Shown: positions 21,707-33,206, counted from the stretch's first letter. The stretch: 64,000 bases of DNA from Humulus lupulus (GCF_963169125.1 NC_084794.1:154328858-154392857), one strand, 5' to 3'. Program-made: numbers and translations. Notes: generated by a model not told the origin, from the letters alone.

Positions 21707-22713
21707 TCATTGAGAATCTATCTCATCCACTACTAGACTTTTCTCCTTTTTAAGCCTTTGAATTCTTCTAAGTTCAAAGGGTTTCTTTACATTCTTTTGA
21801 GAATTCTCCTCTTGAGAATCCACTTTGGATGTAGAAGCTTGAGAATTTTTCTCATATAAAAAATTCTCGTTTAGAGATATTGAAGCTTGAGAATTGTTGT
21901 CACATAACATGTTCTTAAAAAAATCGACTTCTTTAGATTCAATCACAATATCAGACTCTAAGTCTAATAGCCTATAAGCTTTACTATTGTTGGCATAACC
22001 AACAAAAACACACTATATGGCTCTTGAACCTAACTTTGTTCTATTAGGTTCGTTTTTCTTGTAATATGCAAGACACCCCCACACTTTGAAGTACCCTATG
22101 TTGGGTTTTCTTCCAAACCCTAACTCATATGGAGATATCTCATTTTTCATCATCGGTATTCGATTAAGAATATGACAAGCGATTAATAGAACTTCACCCC
22201 ATAAGTTGAAGTCCAACTTAGAAAACGCCACCATAGAATTTATCATCTGTAGATAAGTCCTATTTTTCCTTTCGACAACACCACTGTGTTGTGGTGTATA
22301 TGGTGCAGTGCACTCATGAATTATACCATTTTCTTCACAAAATGTATTGAATTCATTAGAGAAGTACTCCCCTCCTCTATCACTTCTTTGCACCTTAATC
22401 TTTTTATTTAGTTGATTTTAACCTTCTAATTTATATAATTTAAAAGCATCAAAAGTTTCATCTTTATGCTTTAAAAGAAAACATAGGTATATCTACTAAA
22501 ATTATCTATAAAAGTACGAAAATACATTTTACCACTTCTTGTTAAAATGTCATTTAATTCACAGAGATCGCTATGGATTAAGTCTAATAAATTAGATGAT
22601 CTTTCTACACTAGGAAATGGTTTCTTAATCATTTTTGCCTTAACACATGTTTCACATTTACCATAGTTTTTAATATTGCATGCAATCATACCACATTTTA
22701 CTACTCTTTTCAT
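21707..22713 (-). pseudogene. Copia integrase of element H
   Basis: Minus-strand order: pre-integrase zinc region with KCETCVKAKMIKKPFPS and LLDLIHSDLCEL, holding the first catalytic Asp (22713-22471). The core end follows with RSDRGGEYFSNEF, TAPYTPQHSGVVERKNRT, holding the second Asp and the Glu (22393-22013). A linker to RT comes last (21946-21707). A frameshift and a stop lie between 22471 and 22393. In-frame stops are at 22013-22015 and 21707-21709. The catalytic residues are kept, so inactivation is by frame damage. Confidence 0.87.
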
Positions 22714-22724
22714 GGTTGAAAAAC

Positions 22725-24051
22725 CTATACGAGATAGTCTAAGATGCCAAAAGATAAAGAATCATACTCAACTATATAGGCGGAATTAGCATTTTTATTG
22801 ATAACATTGAAAGTTACATCATTGGTGCACAACTTAATCATACCCTCACAAGAGTACCTCTTTCCCAAAAATACATTTGATTTGGTAAGAATAAGTTTGC
22901 CGGACACAAAAACGGCTTTAATGCCGGGCTTGCCAAGCAAATCATCACTTACCAAGTTTCTACTCATTTCGGGAACATAAAGTACATTCACTAATGTAAC
23001 TTTCTTGCCGAAGGTGAAAAACACTTCAATGGTACCTTTGCCAAGTACCTTGGATTTGCTCTAATTTCCCTTTTGAATTTCATGGTTACCCTTTGACTCT
23101 TTAAAGGTCTTGAACAATGATTTGTCATAGGTGACATGGACGGTGGCACATGTATCATACCACCACCCTTTCACCTTGCCTGGGACTGCATTCACCTCAC
23201 TAAGGGTAGCAACTATGTTTTCCTCTTGAGTTGTGTTCACCTTAGGTCCTTACTAGTCTTTTCTATGCCTACACTCTCTAGCATAGTGACCATTTTTCCC
23301 ACACACAAAGCAAGGACCTTTCTCACCCTTAAACTTTTTTGGGTTGGTTCTTGGACCCAAGGATTTCTCGTTACCCTTTTCCTTTGGTTTTTGGGATGTT
23401 TTGGTTGTGACACCGCATTTGCTTTGGAAGTATCTCCATTAGACCCCTCCACAATTTTATCTCTACATATAGATTCCTCCTCGATTCAAATATGTTTTTG
23501 GATTTCCTCCAAAGAATAATCCTCATTTTTATGAGTGATTCTTTTCCTATAGCTCTTCAAAGTTGGTGGTAATTTAGCCATTATATCTCCAACTTGAAAG
23601 GTCTCGGGAAGCTCAATCTTTAACACTTTCAATTTGTTAACAATTATTTTTAATTCATGTATTTGAGGAAGAATAAGTTTATCATGAAAAAATTTGAAAT
23701 CAAAGTATTGAGATATCAAAAACTTTTTGGTACCTTCCTCTTTAGTCTTGAACTTTGTCTCAAGTGCGTCCCATAGGTGTAGTGGTCATAGAGCCTATCA
23801 AAAAGGGCGCTGAGGATATGACCCCTACAAAGGACATTGTCCACCTCCCTCTTCCTTCTTTTCTCCACCTCCTCGGGAGTGTCCTTGTTGGATGGTGTTG
23901 GGAGAGGTTCTAGAGTGGACTCTAGAATATAGGAGATTTTGAGGGTGGTCAAAAAGAATCTCACCTTGTCTTGCCATCTAGTGAAATTGGACCCATCAAA
24001 CCTATCCAACCTCACTAGGTATCTTGATGGTCTCACCTTCCATTGAAACAA
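22725..24051 (-). pseudogene. Copia gag-protease region of element H
   Basis: The gag core at 24051-23486 reads LDRFDGSNFTRWQDKVRFFL and FQVGDIMAKLPPTLKSYRKR, typical of copia gag (UBN2 type). A CCHC zinc knuckle, CFVCGKNGHYAREC, is at 23312-23271 and is soon followed by a TAG. The protease segment at 23024-22725 has VTLVNVLYVPEMSRNLVS and the LTKSNVFLGKRY stretch. A frameshift separates the gag parts near 23715. Decayed but in correct order. Confidence 0.85.
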
Positions 24052-24072
24052 ACAAAGGGATAAACTTTTGAA

Positions 24073-25236
24073 TGTTAGGAAAAATATATTTGCATCAATG
24101 GAAATTGGTAAGAAAATACAACTCTAGACAAAATATTACAAATAAACTTTAGATTGATTAAATAGTGTTACAACTCTACAACTGAAAGTATAAATAAATA
24201 AGGGAAAGATTAGAAGAAGAGAATGGTGAAATACAACTCTAAGAAAAACATACAAATAAAGCAAAAGTGTTTGTAACAAAAGAAAAGAAAAGATTACAAC
24301 TCTAAACAAGAAACACAAGTAAGTAGAGAAGAAGAATATGAAGATGAAAAGCAATAGAATAAAAGAAAAGAACAAGAAACAAAAGACAAACAACTCTCTC
24401 TCACACTACCAAAGTGAAGAGTGTTCGGGATCACCAACTAGAACAAGGTTTGAAACCTTTGTCCAAAAGCTTATTTCCCCCTAACTCAAGCACTAAGGGA
24501 TCTCTCACATATTTTGGAAATACTTTCTGGAATAATCAAGCCTCTAGGTGTTTCTAGCCAAGTGCTCTAGTGGATAGAAAAATTGTGTCTTTCAAGTGAA
24601 CAATAGGCTCCTATTTATAGTGTTTAGAGACACCCTTTGAATTTCAAATTCCACCAACCCCCTTGGCTGTTACCAATGATTAATTGGATGTTTATGGAAT
24701 TAAAAGTGAGATTTGGGAGTTATTCGAGTTTTTGGAGCCGTTCAACAAAATTGGAAAAAACTGAAAAAATGGTCAGAAAACACCTGTGGCCGCGGCCACT
24801 AGTCTCTGTCCCACAGGCCACGGCCACCTACATTCAGTGGTCGCGGCCACTGACCAATTTCAGCACAAAAAATGTGATGCTTTTCCAAACGGTTCCAAAC
24901 CCTCCCAAATGATTTTGTAACTCCCAAAACACATTATTGGGGTTGAAATCATGTCTCTAACAGCCATATCACATATGACTTTATGAAATTCATCTCAATA
25001 TTGTGTAACAACAAATTTACACAATAAAGGGTAATATTTGGAAGTTACAAATTTGTAGCTGAATTTGTAACACCAAATATGTTACATATTTGGATATTTC
25101 TCATATATCTAAATATTGTAACTCTCTATTATATGTTACGATATGTGACACTCTTTTTCACATTTATTTAATCTAAAACATTATATTGTAAAATAAAATA
25201 ATATAATATTACATTATATTATAAAATAATATAACA
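24073..25236 (-). mobile_element. 5' LTR of copia element H
   Basis: It matches the 3' LTR along its length, starting TGTTAGGAAAAATATATT and ending ATAATATAACA. It is 36 bases longer, mainly from extra ATAAAATAATAT sequence near 25190-25215. The GC-rich block at about 24785-24860 is rearranged relative to the 3' LTR, with GGCCGCGGCCAC and CAGTGGTCGCGGCCACTG. Confidence 0.9.
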
Positions 25237-25241
25237 CATCA

Positions 25242-26760
25242 CACATCAATTCAAAAGGTAAGTCCCAATCTGGAACAACAATAATTGGTGCTGAAACCAA
25301 CCTACTTTTCAAATCCTCAAAGGCTCTCAAACGTGCTTCATCAAATTGGAAAGGTGTATCCTTCTCCAATAAGTTGCATAGAGGCTTACAGATCTTGGCG
25401 AAATCCTTTATAAACCGTCTATAGAACCCTGCATGGCCAAGAAAGCTTCTGATATTCTTCACTGAGGTGGAGGTGGGAGCTTTTCAATAACCTCAATCTT
25501 GGCTTTATCAACTTCAATTCCATGCTTTGATACTTTGTGGCCAAGCACAATACCTTCCTTAACCATATAGTGACATTTTTCCCAGTTAAGGACATGATTT
25601 GTATCTTCACATCTTTTCAACACCTTAGCCAAATTTCTCAAACAGTCATCGTAAGAATCACCAAAAATAGAGAAATCATCCATGAATACCTCTAAGAATT
25701 TCTCCACCATATCAGTGAAAATAGCCATCATGCACCTCTGAAATGTGGCGGGAGCATTGCATAAACCAAACGGCATCCTCTGGAATGCAAAGTTATCATA
25801 CGCGCATGTTAAAGTGGTCTTGTGCTGATCTTTTGGAGCTACTGCAATCTAATTATACCTAGAGTAACCATCTAGAAAGCAATAATAATATATCCCTACA
25901 AGTCTATCTAATATCTGATCAATGAAGGGAAGAGGAAAATGATCTTTTCTAGTAGCTTTGTTCAATTTCCTGTAATCCATGCATATTCTCCACCCTATCA
26001 CAATTCTAGTAGGAATCAATTCATTGTCTTCATTCTTCACCGCCGTGATTCCACCTTTCTTGGGTACACACTGAACAAGACTAACCCTTGAGCTATGAGA
26101 GATGGGATAAACAATGCCAACATCTAACCACTTGATGATTTCTTTCTTTACAACTTCCTTCATAATAGGATTTAGTCTTCTTTGCCCATCAATAGAACCT
26201 TTTTCACCATCTTCAATCAAGATCTTATGCATACACAAAGAATGACTAATACCTCTAATATCTGCAATAGTCCACCCAATGGCCTTCTTAAATTTCCTCA
26301 ACACCTCAAGCAACATTTCTTCTTGTTAATGAGTTAACTCTGCTGAAATAACGACACGTAAAGTGGATGATGGACCTAAGTAGGCATATCGCAAATGTGA
26401 TGGCAAGACTTTCAAATCCAACTCTGGTGGCTCTTCGATTGATGGCTTGGGAGTCGTAAACTCCCTAGAAGACAACTCCAATGAATCAAATCGGGCTCTT
26501 GTTCTTAGCCCTTGAGAATTTTCCTCCAACTAAGCTAGATACTCCTCCTCATCTTCATCATTTTGAGAATCAAACAACAATAACCTTTCTAATTGATCAC
26601 CAACCCTCCCTGTCTCAAACTTCTTTGATGCCAAAGTATCTACCACTGAAACAACAGAGCACTCCTCAACCTCATCAAGAAACTTCATAGATTTAAGGAC
26701 ATTAAAAGTCACCTTTTCATCTTGGACCCTCATAGTAAGCTCACCCTTCTGCACATTTAT
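25242..26760 (-). pseudogene. Element E reverse transcriptase (Athila-like)
   Basis: Minus-strand order: linker readings 26763-26530 and 26529-26326; the RT N-terminal part with GWTIADIRGISHSLCMHKIL, RRLNPIMKEVVKKE and CMDYRKLNKATRKDHFPLP (26316-25849); the RT core with MPFGLCNAPATFQRCMMAIF and the active site VFMDDFSIFGDS (25776-25459); and the connection with IRSFLGHAGFYRRFIKDF (25462-25242). An in-frame TAG follows SRYN at about 25847, and a one-base shift occurs near 25460. The FMDD active site is intact. The ADIRGIS and RKDHFPLPFIDQ motifs are typical of Athila. Confidence 0.87.
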
Positions 26761-26912
26761 CAAAGTTTTCCTGTTGCAAGAAATGGCCTCTCCAAGATAA
26801 TAGGTACCTCTTTATCCGCCTCATAATCTAGCACAATAAAATCAGCAGGGAATATGAATTTTTCTACCCTCACCAACACATCTTCAATCTTCCCATCTTG
26901 ATGAGCAAGAGA

Positions 26913-27245
26913 TCAATCTACAAGTTGAAGAGTAACTGTAGTATGCCTGACTTCTCCAATCCCTAATTGCTTGAAAACATACATTGGCATCAAATTAACG
27001 CTTGCGCCTAAATCACATAAAGCCATCCCATAATAAATGTTTCCAATGGTACATCGAATAGTGAAACTCCCAGGATCCTTTAACTTTGGAGGCAACTTGT
27101 CTTGCAAAAAGGCACTACACTCCTTGGTTAGAGCCATAGTTTCAAACTCACCCAACCTTGTTTTCCTTGTAAGAACATCTTTCATGGACTTCACATAATT
27201 AGGCATTTGCTCAAGTGCCTCCACAAGTGGTATGTTGATATGCAA
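26913..27245 (-). pseudogene. Element E protease (Athila-like)
   Basis: This is the aspartic protease that processes the polyprotein. The reading contains RCTIGNIYYGMALCDLGASVNLMPMYVF and LGIGEVRHTTVTLQLVD. The active site is DLGAS, the usual Athila form. It is in the same frame as gag; a stop at 26913 and a frameshift before 26763 separate it from RT. Confidence 0.83.
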
Positions 27246-27419
27246 CTACTTCAATATGTCTAGTAACTTCTTAAATTGAGAATCCAACTTTTACTTCTGA
27301 AAACGCTGAGGAAATGGAGGTGGTTTCTTTGAAATTGAACTTTCTGGGTGACAATGTTGCGGCATCCCTACAGCATTCTAGGCAGAGGCAGATTTTTGTG
27401 CACTAGGAAGTTCAAAATT

Positions 27420-28973
27420 TTATATATCCTCATTTATTTGGATTGAAGAGGGCTCACCCTCATGCCTAGAATTTGTCTTGTTCTTCTCCAACTCTTTCCC
27501 ACTCCGCAAAGTGACGGATTTACAATGTTCCTGGCCCACATTCCTTGGATTCTTGGTATCACATGGCAGTGTACCATGGGGTCTATCTTTAAGCTCATTA
27601 GCTAGTTGCCCAACTTTGTTTTCTAAGTTCCTCAATGAAGCCGCTTGGCTTTGAATCATGGCTTCATTATTCACTATATATTCCTTCAACATGTTCTCAA
27701 GAGAGCTAGATTGCATTGCTTGTTGTTGTGGCCTTTGTTGTGGTGCTTGTGGGGGGTAACCTGGTGGAAAATTTGGTCATGGAGGAATAGAAGGATCGCT
27801 AGGGCCAGCTCCTTGATTACTCCATGAAAAATTGGGATGTTGCCTCCATGATGGGTTGTAGGAATTAGAATAAGGACCATTCCTATTTTGGTTCCCCATG
27901 TAACACATAGTTACTGGATTGGAAGGATAGCTGCCAAAAGTATGACCCTCACCACAATACACACAAGAAATGCTCTCCATTTGCCCCATTTGTGTCCCCA
28001 TAGGCTGCCCCATTGATTGATTCATCCCCATATTCATTGTCTTGAGCATATTAGAAAAAGAGGACACTTGGGCTACCAAAGAAGTGATGGCATCTACATC
28101 ATGAATACCAGCCACCTTTATACATGTAGACGATCTAGAAGTGGGCCACTAATAGTTGTTGTTGGATATTCTCTCAAGGATTTCATATGCCTCATTATAG
28201 GACTTAGCAAGAAGAGCCCCGTTCGCTGAAGCATCAATCACCATTCTAGTATGAGCGTTGAGACTGTTATAGAAGGTCTCCATCTGGATGCAATGTGGAA
28301 TGCCATGGTGAGGGCATTTGCGCAACAACTCCTTAAACCTCTCCCATGCCTCATATAAAGATTCTTCATCAAGTTGTTGAAATGAAGTAATCTCATTGTA
28401 GAGATTGGCATTTTTAGTGGGAGGAAAATACTTCATCAAAAACCGCTCAACAAACTATTGCCAAGTAGTCACAGAATCAGATGGCAAAGAGTTCAACCAA
28501 GCTCTAGCTCTGTCTCTCAAGGAGTATGGGAACAACTTTAGTCTCAGAGCATCCTCTGTCACTCCGAGCAGCTTGAAAGAGTCAATCACTTCAATGAAGA
28601 AGCGAAGATGAAGGTGAGGATCCTCTGTTGGTATCCCACTAAACTGGTCCATATTTTGAAGCACCTGGAACATGACTGGCTTCAATTCAAACAATGCGGC
28701 CTAAATTTCTGGTCTAACGATGCCCAGATTGAGCTCATTGAAGAGGGGGATAGCATATTTACAGATAGCACGATCTCTATCATCAGCCACAATAACTGCA
28801 TTTTGCCCATTATTGGCAGCTACTCCCCTTTGAGCTACTCCTTCTTGAGCAGCTCCTGCTAGATTTGCCTCCCTTTGAGCGGCTCCTGCTAGATTTGTCA
28901 CCCTTTGAGCGGCTTCTGCTAGATTTTCCCCCCTTTGAGTGGCTACCTGTTAAGCCCTTTGCTCAACATCCAT
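27420..28973 (-). pseudogene. Element E gag (Athila-like)
   Basis: This is the capsid precursor. I chose the ATG at 28973-28971 because it is in frame with the whole gag and just downstream of the primer-binding site region. A TAA seven codons later already blocks it. The body has FELKPVMFQVLQNMDQFSGI, TEDPHLHLRFFIEVIDSFKL, LRDRARAWLNSLP, FLMKYFPPTKNANLYNEIT and YNEAYEILERISNNNY. The C-terminal part holds a Cys-rich ISCVYCGEGHTFGSYP and the LRNLENKVGQLANELKDRP coiled segment. Stops at 28701, 28455, 28149 and 27777 are all in one frame, so decay here is by point nonsense and not by indels. Confidence 0.86.
28850..28945 (-). repeat. 33-bp repeats at the gag N-terminus of element E
   Basis: Three units of 33 bases encode an 11-residue repeat of the form AAQRxxNLAGA on the minus strand. 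Length is a multiple of three, so copy changes would keep the frame. Confidence 0.8.
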
Positions 28974-29185
28974 CACTACTACTTCCTTTTTTTATTTTTG
29001 TATCTTTCGCCTTCTTCTAAATGTACGCTCGATTTCTGGATCAATGGGAAGTAGTTCATGCTCTTGATTCTCGTGCATACACTATTTAAACCTAAATTTT
29101 TCACAAGAATCACCCAAGTTAGCACAAAATAAAATTTAAACTAAATTGCAAGAGAATTAACTTTACAATAATTGACTTTAAGCAG

Positions 29186-29203
29186 TCCCTGGCAACGGCA
29201 CCA
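29186..29203 (-). other. Primer-binding site of element E
   Basis: The minus strand reads TGGTGCCGTTGCCAGGGA, next to the LTR end. It is complementary to the 3' end of plant tRNA-Asp as used by Athila elements, with two transition mismatches (from memory of that tRNA). Confidence 0.72.
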
Positions 29204-29209
29204 AAAGCT

Positions 29210-29255
29210 TGTTGCAAATTTTCCTAAGTGTGTGCAAGTGTACACAGTCGTCAAA
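29210..29255 (-). mobile_element. 5' LTR remnant of element E
   Basis: TGTTGCAAATTTTCCTAAG onward matches the first 45 bases of the 3' LTR at 8017 with about four differences, then breaks off into element A gag. CAAAAGCTT occurs at 29202-29210 and 29252-29260, bracketing this remnant. Confidence 0.8.
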
Positions 29256-30215
29256 AGCTTGGATCTCAAAGTTTTTGATGTGCTCTAAGGGATCTCATTT
29301 GCAGTCAAAGGTTGCCATCAGTGGCATCCTAAAGTTGTCAAGTAGTTGTGTGTCGGCGATGGCGAGACAGAAGGGCCTTGCCTTTCTTGGTCCTGCCCAT
29401 CTCCCTAATCTTCCTTTTCAGTTCCTAGATCTGAGGGAGAACTAGGTCACTGGTGACTACGACCTCTCACCCATCGGTGACTGGAACCTCTCGGGTGTTG
29501 GCAATTAGAGGTCACCCATGGTGGTCTCGGGGCTCCTCCCTTTGAGCGTTCAGATGGCCACACAAGTCTCCTTGACTCTCCACATTCTGACCTTAGTCGT
29601 CACCTCACTGGTCATTCAGGTGTTCGCACAGTTTAGGCTCTTTCTTGGGTCTCACTCTTTCTCCAAAACGTGTGAATATACTACAAGTGTAGGCGCTATT
29701 GGGGTCCTCCTCTCGCCTATGCGGGCAGTTATGAAGTGAGCGGCTAATTGAGCCTTCGCCACGATCCTGAGTCTGGGGGGGTCGCTGTCCTCCTTGGTTT
29801 GGAGGTTGAAAAGGTCATCCTGTCTAGAACTAAGATCTTTAAGGATTGGTAGTGCTCCAGGAGTGACGAGCGATTGATTGCTCCACTCCTTCTCCATCCA
29901 AGGCATGGAGCTGCCCTGAAGGAGCCTGGCGACGCCTCACTGTCATGCGTATCGCCGTCTCAAAGGCAATGGTTGCCTCTCGTTGTCGTTGTTCCATGTT
30001 CCGTCGCTAGACCGTCATCTGAGCAACATCAATGGCGTTCATGGTGCGCAACCGTGCCATTTCTTCTCTCAGGGTGGCAACGTCCTCCTGTGCTACCTCA
30101 GATTGTTGGGGGATGTGGTCGCCTTGGGGGTCTTCCTCAACGTTTCATGGAGGGGGAGGATGATTTGGTGAGGCCACATCGTCGTTCTCTTTAGTTGGGC
30201 CACGCCTAGGTTCCA
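29256..30215 (-). pseudogene. Element A gag, N-terminal part
   Basis: The minus-strand ATG at 30215-30213 opens MEPRRGPTKENDD, followed by decayed readings with VATLREEMARLR (a coiled-coil-like stretch) and MTVRRRQ. Near the junction the frame reads DPLEHIKNFEIQAF, the standard start of the plant gag capsid domain, which stops abruptly at 29256. The continuation lies at 8016. A proline run ending in TGA about 20 codons after the ATG and later stops show decay. No zinc knuckle is expected in this part. Confidence 0.7.
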
Positions 30216-30299
30216 TGACCAACGTGGAGGTGGTCCACCTTGGGTGGTAGATGAGAAGATCTCATTCTGAGACTCACACTCTCAATGAAAGCACCAAAA
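30216..30299 (-). other. Leader and primer-binding region of element A
   Basis: Directly inside the LTR, the minus strand reads TTTTGGTGCTTTCATTGAG. Element B has the same TTTGGTGCTTTCATT at the equivalent place (49313-49327), which supports this as the Tat-type primer-binding region. I could not name the tRNA. Confidence 0.6.
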
Positions 30300-31116
30300 T
30301 GTTGACTCGTTTTTTTGTCAATTTGCACAGAGAAATAAATGAATAGTATTTTTGTGATTGATACTTCAGAGAGAATCATAATAATGAATAGTGAGCTAAA
30401 AAAAAGAAAAATAATTGAAGGCCATGCTAAGTTTGATCTTGTTCTTGGGGCAGTTGCAGTAATGGAGAGTAGGAGCTCTCTCCGAAAATGAACAGCTACT
30501 GACTTGTTTTTCTCTCGATTGAGTGACTTCTTGTTATAGTGCATTTTAAACTATTTATAGCCGCAGAGATGGGAAGGGCTGACGGTGGCACCTTGTTTCC
30601 CAATTATGCTAAATCTTGATATATTTGGTTGGAGACAAGTTCGTGTCCCACCAAAAATGGCAATCTGACGTATCCCGTTCATTTAATGAATGAAGGTGCA
30701 CTTTGGTGCGGAATGAGGCTCGGGTGGCGAGGGCCACTGGTGAGTAGCGAGGGCCCTGGTGATCGATAAGGGCCCCTGGCGATCGATGAGGGCCTCAGGG
30801 ATCAGCCATGGCTGATGGCGACTTTAGCAAATCATTGTGATATGTGTTTGTCCAACTTGTGTGTTTAGAAAGGCAATGCTAGGGCCCTTTCCTTCTTACG
30901 ATTGATGTTGGTGTGGCCGTCTGGGGATCATTTGTCGTCACGCGATGGGGGAAGTAGGTCGTCTCTAGCAAGTCATGCCTCTTCTTGTGTATTGGGGAAA
31001 TGACGAGGGACACTCCTCACGGCGCCTGGTGGTGACTGTTGTGTCCCTATAATTTGTCTTGACATGTCATCGCTTTGTGTGCTACCATGTGGAAGTGCCG
31101 AATCTTGGGTATAACA
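30300..31116 (-). mobile_element. 5' LTR of element A
   Basis: The plus strand runs from TGTTGACTCGTTTTTTTGTC to TTGGGTATAACA, 817 bases. The edge at 30300 adjoins the primer-binding region shared with element B, and the terminal pattern TGTTGAC...AACA matches the B LTRs. The outer end at 31116 is inferred from the terminal motif, since no second LTR is in the window. Confidence 0.68.
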
Positions 31117-33206
31117 TTATATATTCTCATTATACTTCAAAAGTACAATCATGATGAAAGTTGTAGCAACAAAGGCATTCTCTATATATCATAATTAAAA
31201 GTTTTTTTTAATCAAAATATAATTGAAGTAAAAGTTGATGCAGTATTATCCAAATCCAATAAATAAAATCCTTGCTTTGATGTCACATCGAGTCAAGAAG
31301 AAAAACTTAAAAGAAAAATTAAACGTACATACATATCTCCAAAGAGAAAGTAAGACATAATAAATGAAAGTATCATTTTCAGCCTTTCTTTCGTTGAAAA
31401 GCATAAGAAAATCCTAACAAAAGATAAAATATTAAACACTATAATTATATATATATATATACATGATTGTTATACATGTAATAATTACATACTTATCCGA
31501 AACATAAGGGGATAACAAGAAGCATGACTCCCTGCATAAGCAAACTGTAGGAAAGTTAAGAGCATAATAACATATTTCATCAGCATTTCGGGAAATTCAT
31601 TCAAAACTGCTTTTTTTTTTTTTTTTTTTTAGATTTCTTCAATTCTTTATTTGACTTGATTTCTTTTCTTCTTCTTCTCGGCCATAACGATTTGTTTTTT
31701 TTATTATTTTTTTTATGCTTAATGGATGAAGAATAATTCAAAGTGTTGTTTGTTTCCTATTAATGCTACGATAATAGTATGCATCATTTTTTGTTTTGAG
31801 TTTTATTACATTATTGAGTTGGTATTAATAATTGGAATGTATATAGGCAAATGATAATTAATATGTTTTAATATATATATGATAAAAGCCTTAGACAAAA
31901 TCAATTTTATATGTATATATCACTTATTAGGTTATCTATAATTAACTGACATTATATATATAAAACGTTTTAAAAAAAAATCAGTTATACATACACAAAA
32001 TTGTTGTTCATTAGAATAACTATTTTTTTATAGAAGAGTATGGCATCAGTAATATATATGTTTAATTAACTATATTATATTTATGATAAAAATATTTTAA
32101 ATTTGGATGTTGGATGGTCTTAACGTATAATTATTCTTTCATATTCTTAGATAATATTATATTATTAATCAATATAGAATTTTAAACTTTTTATTGGTTA
32201 AAATTGTAAAATGGATTAAGAATTTGAAAAAAAAAAAGAAAAAAGAAATTAATGTAGATTATAAGAAGCTTAGCATGCCACATTATCTTTTCAAACCTTT
32301 TTTTATATAGATAAATAAATATGTATATACTTATCATTGTATGTATACCATAAAAAATTATGATTGATCAAAATGAAATAATAATATGCATGTATCATAA
32401 ATGATTACATATTATCAATGTTTCTCAGGTTCCTTATTAAGTTGTTTCATGTTTTAGTACATTTAAATAATTAATTACTATTATTTAAAAAAAATTAATG
32501 AAAAGAAAGAGAAAAATTATGGTTTTGGAGATCCTTTATTATATATTGTTATTAAAATCTATATAAAATAAAATAATAATAAATAAAATTAGATAGTGGT
32601 GAAAATTTGAGAAATAAAGAATAAGAGTAGTTCATTTAACCTGCTACCTCACTTCTCTTGTCCTCAACTTTATACAAGTATATATAGATTATGATGTCTT
32701 TTGATTCAATATGTTTTGATACGTAATCAATGGTGACTCGTTACATATAGAACATCATCAGTGAATTTAAAAACTCAAAATAAATTTGATGCATTTAGAT
32801 AGAATTTAATTATTTTTAAGACTTTCAATGACATTTTACTGTTTTTCATGTTGTTTCAATACATATTTGACGGTTTTAAATGCAATTTTTATGATTTTTC
32901 TTATGCGGTATAAATAATAGTTAATCCTAAAAACAATTAAGGCCACATGTCCAAATCATGAACGCCTAAGTAAGCACGAACGCCTGCCGAGCTGCCCAAT
33001 TGATCAGAGCCCGCAACTTGAAGCAGTGTGCCAGCAACGAAGCAAAAGGCTCTGGAGACTGTTTAGTTACTCCCTATGAGTATCCAGCAAAGGGCTCGTG
33101 AGAAATTAACTCGGTCTCTACAAGTATCCAACGAGAGAGTCATGAAAGTCAAAACATAGGGACAGAGGAGTTGCGTATGGGAATATTCAACCCTTAACCT
33201 ATGGAT
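31117..33206. other. AT-rich DNA without recognised elements
   Basis: No ORF of note, LTR edge or Pol motif is visible. It contains a TA-rich microsatellite at about 31446-31463 and a T run at about 31612-31630. A GC-richer tail (32940-33206) holds two imperfect copies of a block of about 40 bases around GAGTATCCAGCAAAGGGCTC (about 33078) and CAAGTATCCAACGAGAGAGT (about 33121). It could be host intergenic DNA. Confidence 0.6.

Larger units (their letters stand above)
18344..25236 (-). mobile_element. Element H: complete Ty1/copia retrotransposon in pol of element E
   Basis: It is flanked by CATCA at 18339-18343 and 25237-25241. It has two LTRs, at 18344-19471 (1,128 bases) and 24073-25236 (1,164 bases), in the same minus orientation. 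The internal order is gag, protease, integrase, RT, RNase H, which is diagnostic of copia. It is 6.9 kb long. The structure is complete, but nonsense codons and frameshifts in gag, protease and integrase make it unlikely to be autonomous. I assign it to a Tork-like group from LVAKGFRQKEG and LYGLKQAPKQWHEKFD, with modest confidence. I could not recognise a standard initiator-Met primer-binding site next to the 5' LTR. Confidence 0.9.
8017..29255 (-). mobile_element. Element E: Athila-like Ty3/gypsy retrotransposon inside gag of element A
   Basis: The minus-strand order is a 5' LTR remnant (29255-29210), primer-binding site (29203-29186), gag (28973-27420), protease (27245-26913), RT (26316-25242), RNase H (18338-about 17960), integrase (about 17900-16500), third ORF (15350-about 14200), noncoding DNA, polypurine tract next to 12541, and 3' LTR (12540-8017). 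The copia element H splits RT from RNase H, and solo LTR S1 splits the 3' LTR. The 5' LTR is reduced to about 45 bases and joins element A gag directly, so no target duplication remains. Stops and frameshifts throughout make it non-autonomous. Confidence 0.82.
3614..31116 (-). mobile_element. Element A: Tat-like Ty3/gypsy retrotransposon, truncated and split
   Basis: The minus-strand order is 5' LTR (31116-30300), gag (30215-29256, continuing at 8016 to about 7060), protease (7039-6548), RT, RNase H and integrase (5930-3614). The gag reading is interrupted by the 21-kb element E. At the left, integrase stops at the Tekay-like LTR at 3613, so the 3' end and 3' LTR are absent. Sequence LLVNQILGEYQA in a second RNase H-like block matches the Tat habit of carrying an extra RNase H domain. 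The five bases right of the LTR are TTATA; the partner target duplication has been lost. Confidence 0.75.
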
